This document shows, piece by piece, positions 12,412-20,706 of a DNA stretch of 64,000 bases. The position numbers were made by a program, and so were the translations under genes. The stretch spans positions 112,355-176,354 of the forward strand of contig JBAOHC010000022.1 of assembly GCA_037046735.1 (NCBI GenBank), given 5' to 3'. Each line of letters begins with the position of its first letter. Position 1 is the stretch's first letter. The notes beneath the pieces were generated by a model. The model was not told the origin of the DNA. It searched no databases and saw nothing but the letters and a program-made list of their open reading frames with translations. The stretch comes from JADKAV01 sp037046735 (GTDB taxonomy: Bacteria; Actinomycetota; Actinomycetes; S36-B12; UBA10799).

Positions 12412-12504
12412 TTGTTGCGATCCCACGCGGCGTGTCGCAGCACCTTCTGCCCATTTGCGCGCTGTGGTGAGGGTGCTGCGGCCAATGCCGCCCGGCGGGT
12501 CTGG

Positions 12505-14811
12505 CTAGTGTGCGGGGACCAGTTCCGGGTCGTCGTCGACGATCTCGTCTCCGGAGCCTTCGGCCTCCATGTGGACCTCGGGCAGGAAGCCCAGCCACTT
12601 CGGTAGCCACCAGGTGTTCGGCCCGATCCAGCTGATCAGCGATGGCACAAGCACGAGGCGGATGATGAACGCGTCGACGAGGACGGCGGTCGCCAGGCCG
12701 ACACCGAAGAGTTTGATCGTGTCCTCAGGGGTGGGGATGAAGGCCAAGAAGACGCTGGCCATGATGGCCGCGGCGATCGCGACGACGCGACCGGATCCGG
12801 CCAAGCCACGGCGAACGCTCAGGGCGTTGTCCTTGGTGTGGCCCCATTCCTCATGCATACGACTGACCAGGAACACCTGATAGTCCATGGACAGTCCGAA
12901 CAGGATCGCAAAGACCATGATCGGAAGGAAGGGCAGGATCGGTCCGGTGGAGGTCACGCCGAGCAGGCTCGCCCCCCAGCCCCACTGGAAGACGGCTGTG
13001 GTGACGCCGAGGGCGGCGCCCAGGCTCAGCAGGCTGGTCACCGCGCCGATCAGGGGCACGATCAGCGAGCGGAACAGGATGGTCAGGGCGATGAAGCCCA
13101 GCCCGATGACGACCGCCAGGAATACTGGCAGGGCCTCACTGAGCACGGTGGTGAAGTCGGTGGTCACCGCCGTGGAGCCGCCGACATAGGCCCGCATGGT
13201 GGTGCCTTCCTCCGCCCGCGGGATCGTCTCGGTACGCAGGCGCTGCAGCAACTCGTCTGTCGCAGGGTCCTGCGGCGACGTCTCTGGAATCACCTGGATG
13301 GCGGCGATGGTCTGATTCGCCGTCACGGAGATCGGCACCATCGCTTCATTGGGAATCGTGCGGTCCACTCCAGGTGTCTCGTTGAGGTCTTGGATCAGCC
13401 CGCGCAGGGAGTCCTCGTCCAGGGCGTAGGGGAGTTGCACGGCCACGAAGAAGGGGCCGTTGCTACCCGGTCCGAACCCTTCGGCAGTCAGGTCATACGC
13501 GATGCGTGCCGGGCTGCCGACCGGTTGTCCGCTGTCGTCGGGGAACCCCAGGCGGATGCTGAAGTAGGGGATGGCCATGACCATCACCAGCAGCGCTGCG
13601 GCCAGGGTGTAGAACCAGGGCCGCTTCTGCAGCACGTGACCGTAATGAGCCCACTTGCCGCCTTCGGGATGCCAGGCCTTGGTTTTGCGCGCCCACGGCA
13701 TCCTGATCGCCAACGCCTTGTCGCCCAACAGACTCAACAGGGCGGGCAGGAACCACACGGCCGACAGCATGACCATCGCGACTGTCAGGGATGCGGCCAA
13801 CGCCAACCCGTTGAAGAACCCGATCCCCAGAACGAACAGACCCAGCAGCGCGATGATCACCGTGGTGCCGGCGAACTGCACGGCGCGCCCTGCGGTGTTC
13901 ACCGACTCGTAGGCGGCGTCCTTGGGGTCATGTCCAGCCATCACTGCCTGCCGGAATCGGTTGAGGATGAACAGGGCGTAGTCGATGCCGACGCCCAGAC
14001 CGATCATCGCGGCCAACGTGGGGGCGAATGTGGCGACGCTGAAGAAGTTGGCGGTGAACGTGACCAGCGCCAGGCCAGCACCGAGGCCGAAGACGGCCGT
14101 GACGATGGGCAGTCCCGCGGCCACGACGGACCCGAAGGCGATCAGCAGGATCACGATGGCGACCAGGATGCCGATGAGTTCGCCGCTCGGGGGCTCCTGT
14201 CCGGCGAAGGCCAACACCTGGCCGCTGGCGCCCACCGTGACCCCATTTGTGCCGTTCGTGGCCTCCACTTCATCCAGGATCGTGCCGGCGGTGGCGGTCG
14301 GGATGTCGGTGGTGCTCGTGAACGTGATCGTCGCGCGCGCCACCTGCTCGTTCTCACTGATGGGCGAGGTGGCCTTCACTGCTGCTTCGGTGGCCTTATC
14401 GATCTCGGCTTGGATCTCGGGAGGCAGCGGGAAGGGATTGGCCTGCTGATTGCGCTGCGGACAACTCGTGCCGTACGTCTGGCCATAGGGCGACTGGACA
14501 CAGGCGACGCTGGGCAGGTCGGCGATCTTCTCCATCAAGGGGGTGACGGTCTGCTTCACGGTGGCGTCGGTAACCGTCCCCGCATCAACGCCCCAGACCA
14601 GAGTGGCTGTGGCGCCGGTCGCGGCATCGGCCCCGGCCGTCTCCGACAGGAGGTTCTGAGCGACCTGGGACTCCGTACCGGGCAACTCAAAGGAGTCCTT
14701 CAACTCCCCGCCGAACCGGCCCCCGAGGACTCCGATGACAAGGAACAGAATGAAGAAGCTGATGATGGCCAGAACGGGTTTGCGCACTGCCCAGCGGGCA
14801 AGGTGTCCCAT
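12505..14811 (-). CDS. MMPL/RND-family membrane transporter
   Basis: Resistance-nodulation-division type exporter of the MMPL group, 768 residues, in the cytoplasmic membrane. The N-terminus (RWAVRKPVLAIISFFILFLV) is the first TM helix, followed by an external domain (about 40-210), then a bundle with GLGVGIDYALFILNRFR, a second external domain (about 405-560), and a second bundle with ILFGLSMDYQVFLVSRMHEE. The paired Asp-Tyr motifs are the proton-relay residues of MmpL-type pumps. SD GAGGAGA lies upstream of the ATG, with TACCGT about 27 nt further out as a possible -10. Family members carry lipids, siderophores or drugs; nothing here fixes the substrate. Confidence 0.9.
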   Translation of the reverse strand: MGHLARWAVRKPVLAIISFFILFLVIGVLGGRFGGELKDSFELPGTESQVAQNLLSETAGADAATGATATLVWGVDAGTVTDATVKQTVTPLMEKIADLPSVACVQSPYGQTYGTSCPQRNQQANPFPLPPEIQAEIDKATEAAVKATSPISENEQVARATITFTSTTDIPTATAGTILDEVEATNGTNGVTVGASGQVLAFAGQEPPSGELIGILVAIVILLIAFGSVVAAGLPIVTAVFGLGAGLALVTFTANFFSVATFAPTLAAMIGLGVGIDYALFILNRFRQAVMAGHDPKDAAYESVNTAGRAVQFAGTTVIIALLGLFVLGIGFFNGLALAASLTVAMVMLSAVWFLPALLSLLGDKALAIRMPWARKTKAWHPEGGKWAHYGHVLQKRPWFYTLAAALLVMVMAIPYFSIRLGFPDDSGQPVGSPARIAYDLTAEGFGPGSNGPFFVAVQLPYALDEDSLRGLIQDLNETPGVDRTIPNEAMVPISVTANQTIAAIQVIPETSPQDPATDELLQRLRTETIPRAEEGTTMRAYVGGSTAVTTDFTTVLSEALPVFLAVVIGLGFIALTILFRSLIVPLIGAVTSLLSLGAALGVTTAVFQWGWGASLLGVTSTGPILPFLPIMVFAILFGLSMDYQVFLVSRMHEEWGHTKDNALSVRRGLAGSGRVVAIAAAIMASVFLAFIPTPEDTIKLFGVGLATAVLVDAFIIRLVLVPSLISWIGPNTWWLPKWLGFLPEVHMEAEGSGDEIVDDDPELVPAH

Positions 14812-14895
14812 GGGTCTCCTCGAGGTGGGTCTAACCGAACGGTAGCAATCGCCACAGGCGGGTATGGCGACGGATCGTCCGGGTACGAGCCGGGG

Positions 14896-15798
14896 CTATT
14901 CCACGTCGACCCGCCAGGCGAAACGGGCGGTCCGCCCGGCAGGCAGCACTTGCCACCCGGCATCGATCCCGCGAGCCTGTAGGTTGACCGCGTCGGTGGC
15001 GCAGGTGTACGGCTCAATGGCCACCGCGTCGCGCGATGCGGGCGTGAAGAGTACGTAGTCGGTGAAGGCTGGGTCGCTGGACACGCTGAGGTTTGCGGCC
15101 ATGGACCGCAGGGCTGCTCGCTGGGTCATGGCAGGTGCCGCGGGCAGCCCCGTCAACGCATCGTCGAGATGTTGATCGCCGAGGCGACGTGGTGTCCGGA
15201 AATCCACGGACTCTGGAATGGGGACGGCCACCCCTTCGGGCACCATGTTGATCAGCGGCCAAGCCGTCGTGGCGTCGCACTGCAGTAGCCATTGATCGAA
15301 GGGGCCGGGCACCCGGAAATACGGATGGAAACCCAGGCCGAAGGGCAGGTCGACCGTGTCGTCATTGAAGACTTCGGCCATCACGTGCAGAACTGTCGGC
15401 GCCACCCGGTAGGTGACGCGTAGACCTGCGTCCGCCGGCCACACCTGATCTGGCGCATCGCGCGACAGCAGGAACTCGCCCGTCACATGCTGGGGGCCCT
15501 GGTCGATCACCTGCCACGCGGCGAAAGCGGCGTACCCGTGCAGGCTGGCGCCCGTCGCCGGTTCGGTGACCGGCAGTACGTAGTCGGCGCCGTCCCAGGT
15601 GAACCGGGCGTCAGCGATCCGGTTGGGCCAGGGGAAGAGGATCGGGATTCCGCTGTGGGTGACCTTGCCGTGGTCGGGGAAGCCGGGTTCAGTGTGCAGG
15701 TAGTCGAACCCGTCGACCGTCCAGGAGTACAGCGTGAATCCACGGGCGACGTCCACGGTGGCCGACGTCGAGGCGGCGGTGATGGTCACCGCGCTCAT
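14896..15798 (-). CDS. Aldose 1-epimerase family protein (galactose mutarotase-like)
   Basis: Galactose-mutarotase fold enzyme expected to interconvert alpha and beta anomers of a hexose or hexose-6-phosphate in the cytoplasm. 300 residues from the ATG ending at 15798. Family marks are HSGIPILFPWPNRI near residue 45, LHGYAAFAAW, and LPFGLGFHPYFRVPG, which carries the conserved histidine. The start overlaps the stop of the upstream gene by 4 nt (ATGA), so translation is probably coupled. A longer reading frame runs upstream but overlaps that gene. Confidence 0.85.
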   Translation of the reverse strand: MSAVTITAASTSATVDVARGFTLYSWTVDGFDYLHTEPGFPDHGKVTHSGIPILFPWPNRIADARFTWDGADYVLPVTEPATGASLHGYAAFAAWQVIDQGPQHVTGEFLLSRDAPDQVWPADAGLRVTYRVAPTVLHVMAEVFNDDTVDLPFGLGFHPYFRVPGPFDQWLLQCDATTAWPLINMVPEGVAVPIPESVDFRTPRRLGDQHLDDALTGLPAAPAMTQRAALRSMAANLSVSSDPAFTDYVLFTPASRDAVAIEPYTCATDAVNLQARGIDAGWQVLPAGRTARFAWRVDVE

Positions 15799-16322
15799 GC
15801 CGCCACCAGGGTGGCCAGGACGGCCAGATCGGGGTCCTGCCAGGGGTCCACGTTCATGACGCTGACGAGGCGGGAGATGGTGCCGTCCTGCTCGGCCTCG
15901 ACCCAGGCGGCCCGGTGCTCCAGCCCCAACTCGGGCAGTCCGGGCAGCCACACGACGCCACTGGCGGCACCGTCAGCCTCCGGCAGGGATGCCTGGGTCT
16001 CGGCGGGCGGATGCAGGATGAACAACGCGGGTGGCCGCGGCGCGGACAAGGAGCCCGGTTCGGGCGCGGTGTCACCGAGGACGGGGCCGGCGCTGGCCAT
16101 GGCGCCAACCGCATGAGTCTGCGCCCCAGCGGGTGTGCTGTCGGTGGCACGGAAAACGGTGGTAGTGGCCAGGATGCCGGGGACCGCTGCGATGCGAACC
16201 GCCAACGTGAGCACCTGCGACCACTCCAGGGTCGACTCGGGCCACCGGCCGTGGAGCAGGAAACCTGCCAGGCTCAGGTCGCGCCGGTGGAAGGCGGATA
16301 CTTCGACGGGTCGCCTGGTCAT
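15795..16322 (-). CDS. Hypothetical protein, coupled to aldose epimerase
   Basis: 175 residues, beginning MTRRPVEVSAFHRRDLSLAG. I do not recognise a family. The ATG ending at 16322 has GGAGG at SD distance on the minus strand, which favours it over upstream in-frame starts. It is acidic to neutral with Ala/Pro-rich stretches, has no signal peptide or clear TM helix, and ends VLATLVAA. The 4-nt overlap with the epimerase gene suggests a linked role, but none can be assigned. Confidence 0.7.
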   Translation of the reverse strand: MTRRPVEVSAFHRRDLSLAGFLLHGRWPESTLEWSQVLTLAVRIAAVPGILATTTVFRATDSTPAGAQTHAVGAMASAGPVLGDTAPEPGSLSAPRPPALFILHPPAETQASLPEADGAASGVVWLPGLPELGLEHRAAWVEAEQDGTISRLVSVMNVDPWQDPDLAVLATLVAA

Positions 16323-16632
16323 TGTCGCCTCCGTCCATGCCTTGTGGTGAGCAATCATGGCCTGCTGTGCGTGGCAATGCAATGTCTGGAGGGGTTTGTC
16401 ATCGTTCGGGATTCGTGGCTGCCGGGTTGGGCAGGTCCTTGCCAGGTTGTGGCCGGTGGAACTGTTAGGGACAGGAGTCGTCCGTCTGTCGTCCCGCGGT
16501 TCGCCGCGACCCGCCGAACGGCTGTACCGGACGACGCCTGGGCCGGCCCCGGAGTTTTCCGACGCTGTTGTCCCGACGCGCGCTGACAATGGCCAACAAC
16601 AGGGGAAACGAGGCCGGAGAAGGCCCCTGACA
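16323..16632. other. Intergenic region, 310 bp
   Basis: No credible gene. Upstream of the minus-strand hypothetical gene I see its SD but no strong promoter. The short frames here are not supported by SDs or recognisable families, and no clear terminator follows the SDR gene. Confidence 0.5.
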
Positions 16633-17415
16633 TCACCCGGCGAACGTTGGCCCGATGATGTCGAAACCGCCGTCACAGGTCAGCGTGGTGCCCGTGATGT
16701 AGTCACCGGCCGGCGAGAACAGGAAGGCCACCATGGCGGCGATCTCGTCAGCGGTCTGCAGGCGACCCCCCGGCAGGCCTTTGCTCACTTCGGCCGGATC
16801 CAGCCCGTACCGCCCCCATGCCGCGGTGTGCACGATGCCAGGCGCGATGGCGACCGCCCGGATCCCGAAGCGGCCCCACTCGGCGGCCCAGTTGCGGGTC
16901 AGCGACTCCACGCCGGAGCGGGCGGCCGATGAGTGGGCCATCAGAGGCATCCCCCGGTGCGGGGTCATGGTGATGGAGGCGATCTTGCCGTAGGTCTGGG
17001 GGATGAAGAAGCGGTTCGCCACGGCCGTCGTCAGGTACCAGGGGGCGTCCAGGTTGAGGCGGGTGACTGCTCGGAAACCGTTGTACGTGATGTCCTGGGC
17101 TTGGGCCACGAACTGGCCGCCCGCGTTGTTCAGCAGGAAGTGGCAGCCTGGCACCTGCTCGAGCATGGCATCGACCTGCTCGGGCTCTCGCAGGTCCGCC
17201 GTCAGAGCGGTGATCTGTTCGGGATGGCCCGCGGCCGTCTCCAGCAACGGCTCCTCACGCCGGCCCACGATCGTGACCTCTGCTCCCAGGTGGGCGAGCA
17301 ACTGGGCGCAGGCGCGTCCGATCCCCGACCCTCCGCCAGTGACCAGTGCGTGCTTTCCGGTGAGGAAACCGGGAGCGAAGATGGCGAGGGCGGCGGGCGA
17401 CGTGGGTGCGGTCAT
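16633..17415 (-). CDS. Short-chain dehydrogenase/reductase, PECR/DECR-like
   Basis: NAD(P)-dependent oxidoreductase, 260 residues. The cofactor motif TGGGSGIG is at about residues 23-30 and NNAGG at about 95. The active-site stretch reads HSSAARSGVESL instead of the usual YxxxK: this His-Ser-x-Ala-Ala-Arg form is seen in peroxisomal trans-2-enoyl-CoA reductase/dienoyl-CoA reductase relatives, so an enoyl-CoA substrate is plausible. The C-terminus GTTLTCDGGFDI is typical of SDRs. The start has a TAGCTT box 7 nt upstream and no SD. Confidence 0.85.
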   Translation of the reverse strand: MTAPTSPAALAIFAPGFLTGKHALVTGGGSGIGRACAQLLAHLGAEVTIVGRREEPLLETAAGHPEQITALTADLREPEQVDAMLEQVPGCHFLLNNAGGQFVAQAQDITYNGFRAVTRLNLDAPWYLTTAVANRFFIPQTYGKIASITMTPHRGMPLMAHSSAARSGVESLTRNWAAEWGRFGIRAVAIAPGIVHTAAWGRYGLDPAEVSKGLPGGRLQTADEIAAMVAFLFSPAGDYITGTTLTCDGGFDIIGPTFAG

Positions 17416-17428
17416 GGCCCCCAAGCTA
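17413..17428 (-). promoter_or_regulatory. Probable leaderless promoter of the SDR gene
   Basis: On the minus strand TAGCTT (17423-17428) is followed by 7 nt and the ATG. This puts the expected transcription start at or next to the start codon. Confidence 0.45.
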
Positions 17429-17429
17429 T

Positions 17430-18446
17430 CTACTGGGCGAGCACGCGAGCGTAGTAGACCTTGTCGGTGTAGACCTTTTCCAGACTCACGACCCGCCCCG
17501 TGCGGGGTGCATGCCACATCATGCCGCCGCCGGCGTAGATGCCCACATGACCGATGAAGTTGTTGGCGTAGTTGTAGAAGAACACCAGATCGCCAGGTTT
17601 GGCCTCGTCCGCGGTGATCTTCTTGGCCTTGTCGTACTGCCAGACCGTGTAGGCGCCGCCAAGGTCCATGCCAACCTGCTCGTAGACCCACTGGGTGTAG
17701 GAACTGCAGTTGAAGCCGGTAGCCGGCGAGTTCCCGCTGGCCACGTAGGGCACGCCCTGCTGGCTGGCTGCGATCCGCAAGACCTCAGCAGCCGTAGCGC
17801 TGCTCGGTGCCGGCAGCGCGGCACTGCTCGAGGCAGGCGGGGCGACCGGGGCCGTGAAACTGACTTTGCCCACCTTGCGCCAGGTGGTGGCATCCACGAT
17901 GCCGGTGACGGGCAGTTTGGCCGCGCTTTGTAGCGCCTCGACGTAGGACTTGGTGATGGGGCCGAAATAGCCGGTCTGCGGCTGCACTCCAAGTTGCTGC
18001 TGCAGGAAGAGAACTGCCGCACCTCTGTCCCCATACTGCAGAGTCGCTGCCGCATAGGGGTTGGCGCTCGCTGCGCGCGCGGCCTTCTTCTTCGCCTTCT
18101 TGGCCGCCCGGGCCCGTTGGGCCTTCTGGGCTTTCTTGTGGCGCTCGACTCGCTTGGCCTTGGCCGTCTTGGCGGCCACCTTGCTGTCCTTGGTCAGAGC
18201 GGCCCAGGTCAAGGGCCCGACAACTCCAGTGGTGGGCAGACCGTGCTCTTGCTGGTAGGTTTTGACGGCCTGCAGCGTCAGGGGGCCGAAGAATCCGGTG
18301 GGCGAGACGCCCAGCGCTTTCTGCACTTGTCGGACCGACGTCGATGACATGCCCTTGGTGAGGACAGGCTGATCGGCGGCCATGGCTGGCACCGTGGGGG
18401 CCAGGAGCGCACAAACGGCCAGCCCGGTGATCGCGATCCGCCTCAT
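17430..18446 (-). CDS. Secreted NlpC/P60 endopeptidase with two peptidoglycan-binding domains
   Basis: Cell-wall hydrolase expected to cut the peptide stem of peptidoglycan. 338 residues: signal peptide (MRRIAITGLAVCALLAPTVP, cleavage near AMA-ADQ), PG_binding_1 at about 28-85 (VRQVQKALGVSPTGFFGP), a Lys/Arg/Ala-rich linker at about 88-125, a second PG_binding_1 (LQYGDRGAAVLFLQQQLGV, TGYFGPITKSYVEAL) and the NlpC/P60 domain at about 215-338. The catalytic Cys lies in GFNCSSYTQWVYEQ, the His in GHVGIYAGGGMMWH. It is divergent from the DtxR gene, with a 296-bp spacer. Confidence 0.93.
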   Translation of the reverse strand: MRRIAITGLAVCALLAPTVPAMAADQPVLTKGMSSTSVRQVQKALGVSPTGFFGPLTLQAVKTYQQEHGLPTTGVVGPLTWAALTKDSKVAAKTAKAKRVERHKKAQKAQRARAAKKAKKKAARAASANPYAAATLQYGDRGAAVLFLQQQLGVQPQTGYFGPITKSYVEALQSAAKLPVTGIVDATTWRKVGKVSFTAPVAPPASSSAALPAPSSATAAEVLRIAASQQGVPYVASGNSPATGFNCSSYTQWVYEQVGMDLGGAYTVWQYDKAKKITADEAKPGDLVFFYNYANNFIGHVGIYAGGGMMWHAPRTGRVVSLEKVYTDKVYYARVLAQ

Positions 18447-18507
18447 CGATCAGGTCTCCTTGTTCGGGTACTTTTTCATCGGAATGTCAAGCGACACGCC
18501 TGTAGTT

Positions 18508-18535
18508 TCACGTAACGGATTTGTCACGTTACCGG
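18508..18535. promoter_or_regulatory. Paired TCACGTWAC sites upstream of the NlpC/P60 gene
   Basis: TCACGTAACGG (18508-18518) and TCACGTTACCGG (18524-18535) form an imperfect direct repeat, and the GTAAC/GTTAC cores also form an inverted repeat. They lie about 65-90 bp upstream of the hydrolase start. GTAAC-type repeats are bound by MtrA/GlnR-class response regulators in Actinobacteria, and MtrA controls cell-wall hydrolases, so this is a candidate operator (inference). Confidence 0.35.
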
Positions 18536-18709
18536 ACGAATTGTGTATGACGCCAATCCGGGTCTGACCTGATCAGAGCAATGAATGCACCCGAAACTAC
18601 ATCTAGTCCCGCATTACTCATTCGAGGACATATCTAGTGCAGGTGAGTGAGTGATGTGGCGCACACCACACTGTGCTCCACCTTTCGAGACCTAATCGAC
18701 CGTGGACGC

Positions 18710-18745
18710 TTGCACATAGGTTGACCTAAGTCACAATGAAGTGTG
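18710..18745 (+). promoter_or_regulatory. Probable leaderless promoter and operator of the DtxR-type gene
   Basis: TTGCAC (18710-18715), a 16-nt spacer and CACAAT (18732-18737) end 5 nt before the GTG, and no SD exists. The spacer holds the palindrome TAGGT-TG-ACCTA (18717-18728). Read on the minus strand this agrees with the first half of the DtxR/IdeR box (TTAGGTTAGCCTA) at 11 of 13 positions, so autorepression by steric block is plausible. Confidence 0.5.
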
Positions 18746-19435
18746 AGCGGCGAGCTGATCGATACCACCGAGATGTACCTGCGGACCATCTTCGAACTGG
18801 AGGAGGAGGGGACCGTTCCCCTGCGGGCACGGATCGCCGAGCGTCTGGGGCAGTCAGGCCCGACGGTCTCGCAGACGGTCGCGCGCATGGAGCGCGATGG
18901 CCTGGTCATCGTCTCGGGGGATCGGCACCTTGAGTTGACCTCGTCCGGACGGGGGTACGCCGTCTCGGTGATGAGGAAGCATCGCCTTGCCGAGTGCCTG
19001 CTGGTCAATGTGATCGGTCTGCCCTGGGAGGATGTGCATCCTGAGGCCTGCCGCTGGGAGCATGTGATGAGCGAAGCCGTCGAGCGTCGCATCTGGGAGT
19101 TGCTGGACAACCCGACCACCTCGCCCTACGGGAACCCGATCCCGGGACTGGCCGAGCTCGGAGCCGACAGGGACGTGAGCATGATCGTGGCGCCGAGCCT
19201 GAGCAGCGTGACGCAGAGGCTGAACTCCTCCCCCATCCGCGTGCTCGTGCGACGCATCGATGAGCCGTTGCAGACCGAGCAGGAGGTCATGGCGGCGCTC
19301 CGGCGCGCTGGTGCCATTCCGGGCGCCACCGTGAAGGTCACTCGCTCGCCCGGCGGGCTGCTGATCGGATCGGGAGGGGAGTACGCGGAGATCGGGCTGG
19401 CTGTGGCTGAGCACATCGCGGTCGAACCGGTCTGA
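18743..19435 (+). CDS. DtxR/IdeR-type iron-dependent transcriptional regulator
   Basis: Metal-activated dimeric repressor, 230 residues. Winged helix at about 1-70 (TTEMYLRTIFELEEEG, AERLGQSGPTVSQTVARMER). The DtxR metal ligands are all present, shifted by one residue: Met11, Cys103, Glu106 and His107 for the primary site, His80, Glu84 and His99 for the ancillary site (CRWEHVMS, RKHRLAE). A C-terminal SH3-like domain follows (about 150-230). It resembles corynebacterial DtxR closely, so Fe(II) rather than Mn(II) sensing is likely. It overlaps the photolyase start by 1 nt. Confidence 0.93.
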   Translation: MSGELIDTTEMYLRTIFELEEEGTVPLRARIAERLGQSGPTVSQTVARMERDGLVIVSGDRHLELTSSGRGYAVSVMRKHRLAECLLVNVIGLPWEDVHPEACRWEHVMSEAVERRIWELLDNPTTSPYGNPIPGLAELGADRDVSMIVAPSLSSVTQRLNSSPIRVLVRRIDEPLQTEQEVMAALRRAGAIPGATVKVTRSPGGLLIGSGGEYAEIGLAVAEHIAVEPV

Positions 19436-20655
19436 TGCCGGACATCTTCTGGTTCCGTCGGGACCTGCGCACGTTCGACAATCCCGCGCTGGACGCCGCC
19501 GGACCGGACGCCGTGCGGATGTTCGTCCACGATCCGCACTTCGCGATCGTGGGCTCGCCGCGTGCGCAGTACCTGCAGGAGGCGTTGCGGCCGCTGGGCG
19601 TGGTCCACGTGACGGGCGATCCGGTGGCTGTGCTGCCCGCGCAGGCGGCGACCCAGGGCGCCCGCCGCGTGTTCTGCACCGGGGACTCCACCCCATACGC
19701 CGCCCGTCGTGACGAGGCCGTCGCCGAAGCCTTGGCGCAGGCCGGTGTGGAACTGGTGATGATCGATTCGCCGTACGCCGTCCCGCCTGGTGAGGTGCGC
19801 AACCAGAGCGGCGCCGGCTTTCGGGTGTTCACACCGTTCTATAAGGCGTGGCTCGCACGCGGCTGGGCGGCGCCTGCCTCGGCGCCAGATCCAACGCCAG
19901 CGGTGAAGCGCTGGCGGCAGTTTCGCGATGAGGGTCTGGCCGCTTACAAGCGTGACCGGGACCAGCCGGCATTGGATGCCACCAGTCGGCTGTCGGCCGC
20001 GCTGCACTTCGGACAACTTCATCCGCGCACGATCCTGGCCGACATTCCTGAACCGACGACAGATCCGTTCGCCCGTCAACTCGCGTGGCGGGAGTTCTGC
20101 GCCGACGTCCTGTGGCACCGGCCGCAGGCGGCCTGGGCGAGTCTGGACGAACGGTTCGACACAGATATGGAGTACTCCGCCGATCAGGCCCACTTCACCG
20201 CCTGGCAGCAGGGTCGCACCGGGTACCCGTTCGTCGATGCCGGTATGCGGCAGTTGCTGGCGGAGGGCTGGATGCACAACCGGCTGCGGATGGTCACCGC
20301 CAGTTTCCTGATCAAGGATCTGCACCTCCCCTGGCAATGGGGCGCGGCCTGGTTCATGAAACACCTCGTCGACGGTGACGTGGCCAACAACCAGCTCGGG
20401 TGGCAGTGGGTGGCAGGCTGCGGCACGGACGCGGCGCCCTACTTCCGGATCTTCAATCCGGTCACGCAGGGCAAGAAGTTCGATCCCGATGGCACCTTCA
20501 TCCGCCGGTATGTCCCGGAGCTTGCGGACGTGGCGGATCCCCATGAGCCGGGTATTCTCGCGCCCGACTATCCCGCGCCGATCGTTGACCACGGCCGCGA
20601 GCGCGAGGTAGCGCTGGCCCGCTTTCAGGCGCTGCCACCACGCACAGTGCGGTGA
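19435..20655 (+). CDS. phr: Deoxyribodipyrimidine photolyase (CPD photolyase, class I-like)
   Basis: Light-driven repair of cyclobutane pyrimidine dimers using FADH and an antenna chromophore. 406 residues, slightly short for the family. N-terminal Rossmann domain begins MPDIFWFRRDLRTFDNPAL. The FAD-binding helical domain shows TRLSAALHFGQLHPR (as SRLSAALHFG), WREFCADVLW, GYPFVDAGMRQL, WMHNRLRMVTASFL and WQWVAGCGTDAAPYFRIFNP, which are the FAD and lesion-contact motifs. Translationally coupled to the DtxR gene (TGATG), an unusual pairing of a metal regulator with a repair enzyme. Confidence 0.92.
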   Translation: MPDIFWFRRDLRTFDNPALDAAGPDAVRMFVHDPHFAIVGSPRAQYLQEALRPLGVVHVTGDPVAVLPAQAATQGARRVFCTGDSTPYAARRDEAVAEALAQAGVELVMIDSPYAVPPGEVRNQSGAGFRVFTPFYKAWLARGWAAPASAPDPTPAVKRWRQFRDEGLAAYKRDRDQPALDATSRLSAALHFGQLHPRTILADIPEPTTDPFARQLAWREFCADVLWHRPQAAWASLDERFDTDMEYSADQAHFTAWQQGRTGYPFVDAGMRQLLAEGWMHNRLRMVTASFLIKDLHLPWQWGAAWFMKHLVDGDVANNQLGWQWVAGCGTDAAPYFRIFNPVTQGKKFDPDGTFIRRYVPELADVADPHEPGILAPDYPAPIVDHGREREVALARFQALPPRTVR

Positions 20656-20706
20656 CGACCGGCGTGGCAGGGTACGTGCGGTGAACAGAAGTGGAACAAT
20701 GACCGG

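Noticed and set aside
12838..14982. A 714-residue plus-strand frame
   Set aside because: Antisense to the MMPL gene. It is rich in Gly/His/Arg/Gln with no family marks, the usual mirror of a GC-rich coding strand.
18447..18742. c-di-AMP (ydaO) riboswitch before the NlpC/P60 gene
   Set aside because: Wall hydrolase genes in Actinobacteria often have one, but I do not find its conserved segments in this spacer.
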